In this document: positions 8,443 to 15,849 of the stretch, in pieces
Layout: each line of letters starts with the position of its first letter
How positions within the stretch are numbered: position 1 is the stretch's first letter
Source of the DNA: Clostridia bacterium
GTDB taxonomy: Bacteria > Bacillota > Clostridia > Oscillospirales > CAG-272
DNA: 64,000 nt
Assembly: GCA_017399105.1 (NCBI GenBank)
Contig: JAFQEJ010000015.1
Coordinates: 17,675 to 81,674, forward strand
Direction: 5' to 3'
Program-made: the position numbers and the translations under genes
Notes under the pieces: model-generated
Told to the model about the DNA's origin: nothing
Database searches by the model: none
What the model saw: the letters and a program-made list of their open reading frames with translations, nothing else

Positions 8443-9933
8443 TTATCCTGTTACCTTCATATATGCATCCAGCACCTTCTCAAATGCCTTGTTGAATACC
8501 TTGCTTTGCTTCTCATAAGCGGAAGCAAAATTCTCGGTACCCTCCTGCAGCTTGTCGCCGAAGAACTGGAAAAGACCGTTGATCGATACCGCGTGAACAA
8601 AGCCAAAGTCGAAATAGAGCGCGTCGCGGATCAGGTCGAGCATCGCTTCGGAGTCGTTGTCGCGGGCAACCTTACCCTTGAGAACGGTCTCATAGAAATC
8701 GGGAATCACCGATGCCTTGCTCTCAGCGCCCAGTGCCTCAAGGATTGCGCCGCTGCACTCGGGATCCTTCACAGACGAGGGAATGCCGAATACAGAGAGT
8801 CCGTCGTAAGAGTGAGAGATGTAGTTTTCCTGATTTGCATCATACAGCGGGAAGGGCAGAATACCGAAGTCGGTATCCATCTGACGCAGCGTTGTCGTGT
8901 TATCCAGCGTACCCGAGATAAAGAGGCCGCGGTTCTCGAGGAACATATCCATCATTTCGGTATAGTCAGCATCATCTGTAGGCTTGGAGAAGAAGACGTT
9001 GTTTCCCTCGTTTATGAATGCATAAATCCGCTCATAAAGCGCTACAACCTTATCGCCGTAGTACACCAGATCGTATGTACCCTCGTCATTGCGGGTTGCA
9101 ATCGGAATGTTACTGGTAGTGATCAGTGCGCGGAGGCTGTGACGGTTGGTAACAAAGCCGTAAAGATCCTCGTTTGTGTACTGACTGTCACCGTCAATGT
9201 CCGAGCTGACCTGCTTGACCAGTCCCTCAAAGGTATCCTGTGTCCAGGTCTTGTCCTTTACCATCTGATAGAGGTCGCCCACATTGTTGTCAAGGGCAAG
9301 CTGCTTGTTGAAGTAGAGGGCATAGATGCCCTCCCACATGGTCAGCGAGATATCACCGACGGTAGTGAAGAGGCAGTTTTCGATGGTGTTGTTCTCCACA
9401 AAGCCCTGCGTCCACCAGATGTTGGAGAGGTCGATGGTGTCAATATCATAGAGATTGTAGAACATGCCTTCCATTGCCAGTGTGGATGTGTAGGCAAGAT
9501 AGCCGGCTACCAGATCATAGGCGCCGTCCTGACCCTGTACACTGCGCTTGACCGCACTCTTGAAATCCTCCTGCGTGCCCCAGTCACCGGGAGAGTCAAT
9601 TTTGTTAATAACGACCTTATACTTTTCCTCCACAGCCTTGTTGCGGCGGAAGATCGCGTCATTGATGGTCTCACCCATTTCAGCCTCAGCCCAGACCTCA
9701 TAAATCTTGCTGTCACGGCAGAGGATGTTGTAATCCCGTCCGCCGTAATCGATGGCTTCAAGCTGACCGAGATAGTCGGGCTTTGTTTCAGTCCCAGCCT
9801 CGGTTACAACGCCGTCAGACGCAGTTGTTGCGTCGGCTGAAGCCGGTGTTTTGCCCTCATCCTCGGATGCACAGGATGCAAAAGCCGAGCAGAGCATCGC
9901 ACAAAGCAACAGAACCGAAATGATCTTTTTCAT
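8443..9933 (-). CDS. Sugar-type extracellular solute-binding lipoprotein, paralogue 3
   Basis: 496 residues. Lipobox AFASC, acidic/Thr-rich linker, and the same conserved blocks as paralogues 1 and 2, to which it is very similar (for example WWTQGF, LYFNKQL, DTDFGILPFP). The EF-hand-like loop reads DIDGDSQYTNED. It lies 67 bases downstream of the glycosidase operon on the same strand, so it may be co-induced with those enzymes, although a TATAAT-like -10 and AAGGAG site sit in the gap. Ligand unknown. Confidence 0.85.
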   Translation of the reverse strand: MKKIISVLLLCAMLCSAFASCASEDEGKTPASADATTASDGVVTEAGTETKPDYLGQLEAIDYGGRDYNILCRDSKIYEVWAEAEMGETINDAIFRRNKAVEEKYKVVINKIDSPGDWGTQEDFKSAVKRSVQGQDGAYDLVAGYLAYTSTLAMEGMFYNLYDIDTIDLSNIWWTQGFVENNTIENCLFTTVGDISLTMWEGIYALYFNKQLALDNNVGDLYQMVKDKTWTQDTFEGLVKQVSSDIDGDSQYTNEDLYGFVTNRHSLRALITTSNIPIATRNDEGTYDLVYYGDKVVALYERIYAFINEGNNVFFSKPTDDADYTEMMDMFLENRGLFISGTLDNTTTLRQMDTDFGILPFPLYDANQENYISHSYDGLSVFGIPSSVKDPECSGAILEALGAESKASVIPDFYETVLKGKVARDNDSEAMLDLIRDALYFDFGFVHAVSINGLFQFFGDKLQEGTENFASAYEKQSKVFNKAFEKVLDAYMKVTG

Positions 9934-10000
9934 AAAAATTCGCTCCTTATTATTTTAATATTATACGCTCAAATTTCAAACATACGCTGACAGATGAATT

Positions 10001-11437
10001 TTACCGTTTTTTCGCAATGTCATCCACATCAATCGTCTCAATCACATCGGGATTCTCCAGCGCATCAAAGCTGCCCCAGACAGGCTTCGCTTCGGTACCG
10101 CTGACTACGCCGCCGGGGAAGCGGGAGAAGCCGCCGTACTTGCGCTCGCCCTTTTCCTCAATTGCCCAGAGCGCGCCCTTCTGCTTCCAGGTAATATCAC
10201 CCGAGATGCGGTGAATGCAGGGCATCTCAACCGGCTGCGGATCGGCAAGATCGTCGCCCAGCACATCCATAACAAATTCGATATACCAGCCGTTGTCGGG
10301 ATTTGTTACAACCGAGAAGAGGGGATTGGGATTGAACATACCCAGCGGAATGCTGCCGTCCTCGTAGACATAAGCCGCAATGGTATCATGCAGACGCTCG
10401 AGGATGGCGCTGCGCTCTTCCGAAGGATGACGGGAGAGGTAGATACGCATGTGCTTCATCAGATTCACATAGTGATCAAAGGCGATGGCATTGTACTCCC
10501 ACCCCTTCACAAAGGTCTTATCCTCGGGATCTGTAATCGCACCACGCGCCAGATAGGTCAGTCCGTCGGTATGCACAAAGACCGCGTCAAAGATGTGATC
10601 AATCACATTGTCGTAAACCTCGATCAGCCTGTCATCCCCCATTGCCTCGCCAATGAGCATCAGCATTTCGAGGATGTGGGTGTAATAAACGGTACGCTCG
10701 GCAAAATTCTTACCGTCGCCCCGCTCGAAGAGACCGATTGCCTCGTGATAGTAAGCAGGCGAGAGGTAATAGTCGAGGGTAGGCTTTCCGTATTCCTCAT
10801 ACCGCTGCGCATACTTGGGATCAAGATCACCGAAGGCTTTCATGGTCATGACAATTGCGCCCACTGCGACGAAATCCTGATTGGTCACGCCGCACCAGCC
10901 GGGGAAGGGCAGCGGACGCTTGAATCCGTTGCCCACTTTCCAGGAGTGTGTCAGGCTCCACTCCCACTGACGGTCAACTGCACCGGGAATGAGTGCCTTG
11001 ATGTTTTCGTCTGCATACTCCCACATGTAGTATTCGCAGAGAGCGATGATCGGATGGAAGAAGTGGATCGGGCAGCCTCTTGTATCAAAGGTAGGCTCAA
11101 ATTCTGCCGTTGCATGAATGAAACCGCCGCTCTTATCCTGCAGATAAAGCAAATGAGATGCCATGGAATCGAGCATAACCTTCCACTTGGGATTCCTTGT
11201 CTGCTCGTAAAGTCTGCGAACTACACGCATCTGCAGCGCATGAATGGTTACCGTCTCGCCCTGATAGCCTCTGTCAAGCACCGAGGCGGTGCCCCAGCAG
11301 GAATGCAGATGCAGTCTGCCGATAACGCCGGGGCCCTGCTGCCAGTTCTCCCACTGTGCAATCAGCATATCCAGCGTCCGCTGAGTAATAACCTCCCTGA
11401 TCTTGCGTCCCTTGATCGGATAATGAATGGTCTGCAT
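10001..11437 (-). CDS. Probable alpha/alpha-toroid carbohydrate-active protein
   Basis: 478 residues and no signal peptide, so cytosolic. The helix-rich sequence with repeated aromatic and acidic blocks (HLHSCWGTASVLDRGY, GCPIHFFHPIIALCEYY, PFPGWCGVTNQD, VYYTHILEMLMLIGEA) suggests an (alpha/alpha)6 barrel like those of glycoside hydrolases and lyases. I cannot place it in a numbered family. I start it at the ATG at 11437, nine bases after AAAGGAG; a GTG three codons earlier is possible. It lies 28 bases after the beta-mannosidase gene, presumably in one operon, which points to further processing of mannosides. Confidence 0.6.
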   Translation of the reverse strand: MQTIHYPIKGRKIREVITQRTLDMLIAQWENWQQGPGVIGRLHLHSCWGTASVLDRGYQGETVTIHALQMRVVRRLYEQTRNPKWKVMLDSMASHLLYLQDKSGGFIHATAEFEPTFDTRGCPIHFFHPIIALCEYYMWEYADENIKALIPGAVDRQWEWSLTHSWKVGNGFKRPLPFPGWCGVTNQDFVAVGAIVMTMKAFGDLDPKYAQRYEEYGKPTLDYYLSPAYYHEAIGLFERGDGKNFAERTVYYTHILEMLMLIGEAMGDDRLIEVYDNVIDHIFDAVFVHTDGLTYLARGAITDPEDKTFVKGWEYNAIAFDHYVNLMKHMRIYLSRHPSEERSAILERLHDTIAAYVYEDGSIPLGMFNPNPLFSVVTNPDNGWYIEFVMDVLGDDLADPQPVEMPCIHRISGDITWKQKGALWAIEEKGERKYGGFSRFPGGVVSGTEAKPVWGSFDALENPDVIETIDVDDIAKKR

Positions 11438-11465
11438 CAGATCCACTCCTTTCTATATTGTATCG

Positions 11466-13691
11466 TTATCTTTTATACTGCTTCATGAAGGCACGGACAG
11501 CCTCACGGTCAGCCTTGGGATTGGTTTCGTCGCAGACGAAGAAGATGTATGTGTTCACATCGGTGTATTCACCGCGCTTCAGCGTGCACTCCACGGTGAA
11601 GGTGCGGGTTCCTTCGATCTTCCATTCAAAATCGAATGCCTTGTCGCCGGTGATTGTTTCGATCACATTGCCGCATGCATCCTTGAGTGTCATGGTGATG
11701 CCGTCCCAGCCAATACCATTGTCATCGTGTACGAAGAGAGAGCCCTTGAAGGTTTCGCCCGGCTTCCAGATCAGCTTGTCATAGCGCATTGAAACATGGA
11801 GCGCCTTCATTGCGTCGCGGTAGTAATAGTATGCAAACTTGGGATTGTAGTAGTAGTCGACCATGCAGGTGCAGGAAACATTGGGCCAGGGCTCGTTGAA
11901 CTGCCATACAATCGAACCGCAGTTGCGGAATGCACGGCGGCGGTTAGCCTCGAGCGCATAGCGGATGCCTTCAGCCTGGATGTACTGGCTCAGGTCGCAG
12001 AACTCCTCAAGATCGGTGATCTCGCCGAAGATATCCTGATCGCGTCTGAGAGTATCCCACCATTCGCCGTGATGACGCCATGTGAGGTTCGACATATTGG
12101 TAACCTTGCGGTTCTCGGGAGAAAGAATGGTCAGCAGCGAGCTGTAGTTGCTCATACCGTCGCAGCCGAACTCGGAGTGAAGCTGAATGGGCGAGGTGTT
12201 GTACATGGTGTAGTGACCTTCAACACCTGCATACTTCCAGGGACCGTGGATATCGTGATTGTCCTGAGATCTGGAATCGTCGCGCCAGCCGATGGGACCG
12301 GATGCGGAGGTAGGCAGCATCAGTCTGTCGGGATCGAGACGATTTGCGATCTCCTTCAGCATAGCAATATTCTTGTTTTCATACTGCGCAGGTCTGCCAT
12401 CCCACTCGAAAAGCTCGTTTCCGCCGCTCCAGAAGGTGAGCGAAACGTGATTTCTCTTAACGCGAACCGCGTGCTCTGCGGTCTTCGCGCAGTTTTCAAG
12501 GAATTCGGGACGCTCGGAGGGAACATTGTCGATACCCGAGGAGGACTGAATGAATTCCTGCCATACCATGATACCGAGCTTGTCGCAGACCTCATAGAAC
12601 GCCTGCTTCTCGATGATACCGCCGCCCCAGACGCGGATCAGGTTGACATTTGCCGCAGCTGCAAGACCGAGCATCTTCTCATAGCGAGCCTTATCGACGA
12701 TGCCGTACATCAGATCGGTCGGTGTGCAGTTGACACCCTTGATGTAGATGCGCTTGCCGTTGATTACCGGAATGTAAGGAAGTGCATAATCCACAGAATC
12801 GTCGCAGCGCTCGTAGGTGAGGGTACGCAGACCAACCTTCATCACCTTGTCCTCGCAGACGCCCTTGTCGTTCTCAAGGATGATGCGAAGATCATAGAGA
12901 GGCTGTTCGCCGTAGCCGTTGGGGTACCAGAGCTTGGGATTCTCAACCGGAATCGCAAAGGAAGCCTTGCCGTCAGCCACAACAGCCTCGGCAGTACCGA
13001 TTTCCTCGCCCTCGTAGCAGAGTACAGCCTTGATTCTGCCCTCGCCGAATACATCGGCAGAATAATGAACCGCACCGTCAAGATAGCGTACATGATCGTA
13101 TTCGATTTCAGCACCGAAGTCGGTAGAAATAATGACATCATCCCAGATACCGATGCCGATCAGTCTGGTGCAGAAGTCCCACTTATAGGTGAAGCGTGCC
13201 TTCTGAGTCCAGGTACGGCTGGTGTGACCGATCTGACCCATTTCGTCGGGAGCATGCTCGAGGAGCACCTGAATCACGTTTTCCTCGTCGCCGTACTTTG
13301 CAATAGCGGTGAAGTCCACATGCACGGGGGTGTACATGTTGTCATGGGTAGCAATCTGCTTGCCGTTCACAAAAATGCGCGCTCTGTAGTCAAGTCCCTT
13401 TAATGTTACGGTAGCACGCTGACCGCGGAGCGACTCATCCAGCTTGAAGGTGGTCTGATAAATCCACCAGCGCTGTGTAACCCACTCGCACTTGAGCGAG
13501 TTCATTTCATAATAAGGATCCTCAATCAAACCCGCACGGAGCAGATCGGCATAAACGCTGCCCGGTACGGTAGCATCGATCAGGTTGGTAACACCCTGCA
13601 GACGGCAGCCCGTCTCCATTGAGTTACCCTGAACGGGAACATAGGGCCACGCGCCCATGAGCTTCCATTTTGTAAGATACTGATTAATCAT
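11466..13691 (-). CDS. Glycoside hydrolase family 2 beta-mannosidase
   Basis: 741 residues and no signal peptide, so it probably acts on imported oligosaccharides. It shows GH2 order: an N-terminal jelly-roll (about 1-190), an immunoglobulin-like domain and a TIM barrel from about 300. NVNLIRVWGGG and DKLGIMVWQEF are typical of beta-mannosidases. The acid/base glutamate is in WSGGNE (E426) and the nucleophile in HSEFG (E507). It should release beta-linked mannose from non-reducing ends. It is the first gene of an operon behind a consensus promoter; GAAAGGAG precedes the ATG. Confidence 0.88.
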   Translation of the reverse strand: MINQYLTKWKLMGAWPYVPVQGNSMETGCRLQGVTNLIDATVPGSVYADLLRAGLIEDPYYEMNSLKCEWVTQRWWIYQTTFKLDESLRGQRATVTLKGLDYRARIFVNGKQIATHDNMYTPVHVDFTAIAKYGDEENVIQVLLEHAPDEMGQIGHTSRTWTQKARFTYKWDFCTRLIGIGIWDDVIISTDFGAEIEYDHVRYLDGAVHYSADVFGEGRIKAVLCYEGEEIGTAEAVVADGKASFAIPVENPKLWYPNGYGEQPLYDLRIILENDKGVCEDKVMKVGLRTLTYERCDDSVDYALPYIPVINGKRIYIKGVNCTPTDLMYGIVDKARYEKMLGLAAAANVNLIRVWGGGIIEKQAFYEVCDKLGIMVWQEFIQSSSGIDNVPSERPEFLENCAKTAEHAVRVKRNHVSLTFWSGGNELFEWDGRPAQYENKNIAMLKEIANRLDPDRLMLPTSASGPIGWRDDSRSQDNHDIHGPWKYAGVEGHYTMYNTSPIQLHSEFGCDGMSNYSSLLTILSPENRKVTNMSNLTWRHHGEWWDTLRRDQDIFGEITDLEEFCDLSQYIQAEGIRYALEANRRRAFRNCGSIVWQFNEPWPNVSCTCMVDYYYNPKFAYYYYRDAMKALHVSMRYDKLIWKPGETFKGSLFVHDDNGIGWDGITMTLKDACGNVIETITGDKAFDFEWKIEGTRTFTVECTLKRGEYTDVNTYIFFVCDETNPKADREAVRAFMKQYKR

Positions 13692-13754
13692 AACGGTTCT
13701 CCTTTCAGATATATCCTCAGATTATTCGGTTACAAAGGATATATAGTTAAATTC

Positions 13755-13783
13755 ATTGTATCACAGGATGATTTCAATGTCAA
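13755..13783 (-). promoter_or_regulatory. Sigma-A promoter of the beta-mannosidase operon
   Basis: Minus-strand TTGACA (13783-13778), a 17-base spacer and TACAAT (13760-13755). It lies back to back with the promoter at 13864, so the two glycosidase units could share regulation. Confidence 0.75.
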
Positions 13784-13863
13784 CAAAACAGAAACTCATG
13801 TCATTTTAGTGCTATTTTATATCACATCAATCTTGTTTTTATTACCTCTGCACACGATTATTC

Positions 13864-13892
13864 TTGACAAAATAACAGACTTATGGTATATA
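13864..13892 (+). promoter_or_regulatory. Sigma-A promoter of the GH43/32-like gene
   Basis: TTGACA (13864-13869), a 17-base spacer and TATATA (13887-13892). AAGGAG follows at about 13916-13921. Confidence 0.7.
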
Positions 13893-13930
13893 TTTACTGT
13901 ATAAACCTATAACCTAAGGAGACTCCTGAT

Positions 13931-14860
13931 ATGACACAGCTTCTCTACAAATCTCCCGATTTCGGCATCAACGATTCCTGGTACGCTTATCATAACGGCA
14001 CATACTACGCCTACTATCTTACCCACGCAGACCGCGGCTGGAGCGGACAGGGTATTGCCTGCTCTACATCCTGTGACCTGCTTCATTGGGACTATTTTGG
14101 CATGATCCTCGAAAAGAATCCCGACGGCTGGGACAATACAGGTCTTGCCACCGGCAGCGTCGCAGAATATAACGGTCGCTGGTATATGCTCTACACCGGC
14201 AACGGTGACAGACCCGATCGCTCCGACGGCATAGGTCTTGCAGTCAGCGACGATCTCCTTCATTGGGAGCGTGTAGGCGATGCCCCCGTCCTCCCTCGCC
14301 GCGATCCCTATACCCTGCCCAGCGCAGAAGGAGATGTCCCCTGCCGCCTTCTCGCTGACCCCTACATCACTCCCAACCCCATTGATGGTTTGTACTATGT
14401 CTATATCAACTCCTATGCCCTCGATATGCCCTTCGGTCAACGCGGCTGTCAGGCAGTCTTCCGCACCCGCGATATGATAAATTATGAGCCCTGTGACATC
14501 GCACTCAAGGAGCCATACTACGACCGCATTGAGACTGCCCAGATGTTCGCTTATAAGGATAAATACTTCCTCTACTTCGGCGGCGTTCATCCCACCGATC
14601 CCATCGGTCAGATTGAAGAGTGGTACGGCATGCCCAAGAATGTCTGCAATGAAAACTACATCTATATCTCGGATCACCCCACCCACGGCTTCGTCCCCCA
14701 CGAGAGCTCCAAGCTCGACATCCCCTTCAATCCGCCCGTATACATCTGCAAGATCATCGAGCATGAAGGTGAGCTGAAGCTCATCGCCAACGTTCCCCCC
14801 GCAGGCTGCATCGGCCCCTATACCTTTGACTATATCGACGGCAAAATTACCGTAAAATAA
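13931..14860 (+). CDS. Five-bladed beta-propeller glycosidase (GH43/GH32-like)
   Basis: 309 residues without a signal peptide. Repeated blade motifs (WYAYHNGTYYAYYL, GRWYMLYTGN, LYYVYINSY, KYFLYFGG) and an ADPYI acidic strand point to the GH43/GH32/GH130-type beta-propeller fold. Enzymes of this fold cleave arabinosides, xylosides or fructosides, or phosphorolyse mannosides. The subfamily and substrate cannot be fixed by eye; the neighbouring mannosidase makes a mannoside or arabinoside plausible. Monocistronic, with its own promoter and terminator. Confidence 0.7.
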   Translation: MTQLLYKSPDFGINDSWYAYHNGTYYAYYLTHADRGWSGQGIACSTSCDLLHWDYFGMILEKNPDGWDNTGLATGSVAEYNGRWYMLYTGNGDRPDRSDGIGLAVSDDLLHWERVGDAPVLPRRDPYTLPSAEGDVPCRLLADPYITPNPIDGLYYVYINSYALDMPFGQRGCQAVFRTRDMINYEPCDIALKEPYYDRIETAQMFAYKDKYFLYFGGVHPTDPIGQIEEWYGMPKNVCNENYIYISDHPTHGFVPHESSKLDIPFNPPVYICKIIEHEGELKLIANVPPAGCIGPYTFDYIDGKITVK

Positions 14861-14867
14861 AAAATAA

Positions 14868-14899
14868 CGGCGCATCACGGAAGCTTCCATGGTGCGCCG
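14868..14899. terminator. Terminator between convergent genes
   Basis: Arms CGGCGCATC and GGTGCGCCG with a loop containing AAGCTTCC. It separates the beta-propeller gene from the sugar isomerase gene. Confidence 0.6.
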
Positions 14900-14912
14900 A
14901 TTCTGTATTCAA

Positions 14913-15719
14913 TTACTTTTCGAGGAACTTGGCAATGATGTTCTCTGCGCTGATGCGTACCGAATCATAGGATTCGCCGGTAGAATAAATCTCATCCTCC
15001 ACCACAAAGAGATGGCATCCGATCTTCTCAGCCGCCGGAATGATGCGTGCGAAGTTGATGTTGCCGCAGCCAACCTCAATGCGCTCGGGGAGATGACCGA
15101 TCACACCGCCCCCCTCGGTCTTGATAGGACGGCAGGCAGCCACATCCTTGAGATGAAGCATAACAACTCTGCCCTCCAGACGCTCGAGAATGTCGTAAAT
15201 ATCGGCGCCGCCCAGATGCAGCCAGCATACATCGATAACAAATCCCGCATTTACCGGATCGAGCTTCTCAATCAGATGATCAAAGAGCGTTTTTCCGTCC
15301 TCCAGCTTCACAAACTCAAAGGAATGGTTGTGATAGGTCAGCTTGAAGCCATGCTCACCGTAAATCTTCGCCATCTCGTTGAACTTGTCGATGAAAGCAA
15401 AGAGTCCCTCCTTGGTTCCGCGAGCCTCTCCGGGCATGCCGCCGATACCGATATTGGTGGTGCCCAGTGTGCGGTGATAAGCGATGGTGCCCTCCACATC
15501 ATTGCAGATGAGATTCCAGTCGTAGTGCGTGCCTACAATCTCAATGCCGTTTTCATCAGCCAGTGCGCGGAATTTCTCGGGGCTGATGTAGGAATAGGTG
15601 CCCGCCGTCTGCGCCTGTGTATAGCCATACTCCTTCATCTTGGCGAAGGAAGCCGCTGTATCCTCCTCGGTGGTGAAATGATCGCGGATGGAGTAAATCT
15701 GAAGTCCGAATTTTTTCAT
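14913..15719 (-). CDS. Sugar phosphate isomerase/epimerase family protein
   Basis: 268 residues of the xylose-isomerase-like TIM-barrel superfamily (AP endonuclease family 2 fold). Metal-ligand and substrate stretches include FKLTYHNHSFEF, VNAGFVIDVCWLHLGG, RVVMLHLKD and EVGCGNINF. Members interconvert keto sugars, inosose or related compounds in the cytosol. I start it at the ATG at 15719, seven or so bases after AAAGGAG, although the frame is open to about 15782. It probably works on sugars released by the adjacent hydrolases; the true substrate is unknown. Confidence 0.82.
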   Translation of the reverse strand: MKKFGLQIYSIRDHFTTEEDTAASFAKMKEYGYTQAQTAGTYSYISPEKFRALADENGIEIVGTHYDWNLICNDVEGTIAYHRTLGTTNIGIGGMPGEARGTKEGLFAFIDKFNEMAKIYGEHGFKLTYHNHSFEFVKLEDGKTLFDHLIEKLDPVNAGFVIDVCWLHLGGADIYDILERLEGRVVMLHLKDVAACRPIKTEGGGVIGHLPERIEVGCGNINFARIIPAAEKIGCHLFVVEDEIYSTGESYDSVRISAENIIAKFLEK

Positions 15720-15753
15720 GAGAATATGCTCCTTTGTGGATTGGTTTATGGTG

Positions 15754-15782
15754 ATTATACCACCGAGGGCGGCAGATGTCAA
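15754..15782 (-). promoter_or_regulatory. Consensus sigma-A promoter of the sugar isomerase gene
   Basis: Minus-strand TTGACA (15782-15777), exactly 17 bases, then TATAAT (15759-15754): a perfect consensus. Confidence 0.8.
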
Positions 15783-15793
15783 GCATGAAAAGG

Positions 15794-15827
15794 AAAAAGG
15801 GCATAAGCATCAGCTTGTGCCCTTTTT
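15794..15827 (-). terminator. Terminator of the beta-helix surface protein gene
   Basis: A long hairpin with AAAAAGGGCA and TGCCCTTTTT arms and an inner AAGC/GCTT stem. Its position after the stop at 15850 assigns it to the minus-strand surface-protein gene. Confidence 0.7.
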
Positions 15828-15849
15828 GCGTTATACAATTAGAGGTTAA

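Noticed and set aside
8506..9840. 444-codon open frame antisense to binding-protein paralogue 3
   Set aside because: Shadow of the coding strand; the minus-strand frame has signal peptide, lipobox and conserved family blocks.
11796..13403. 535-codon open frame antisense to the beta-mannosidase
   Set aside because: The minus strand carries clear GH2 catalytic motifs; this frame has none.
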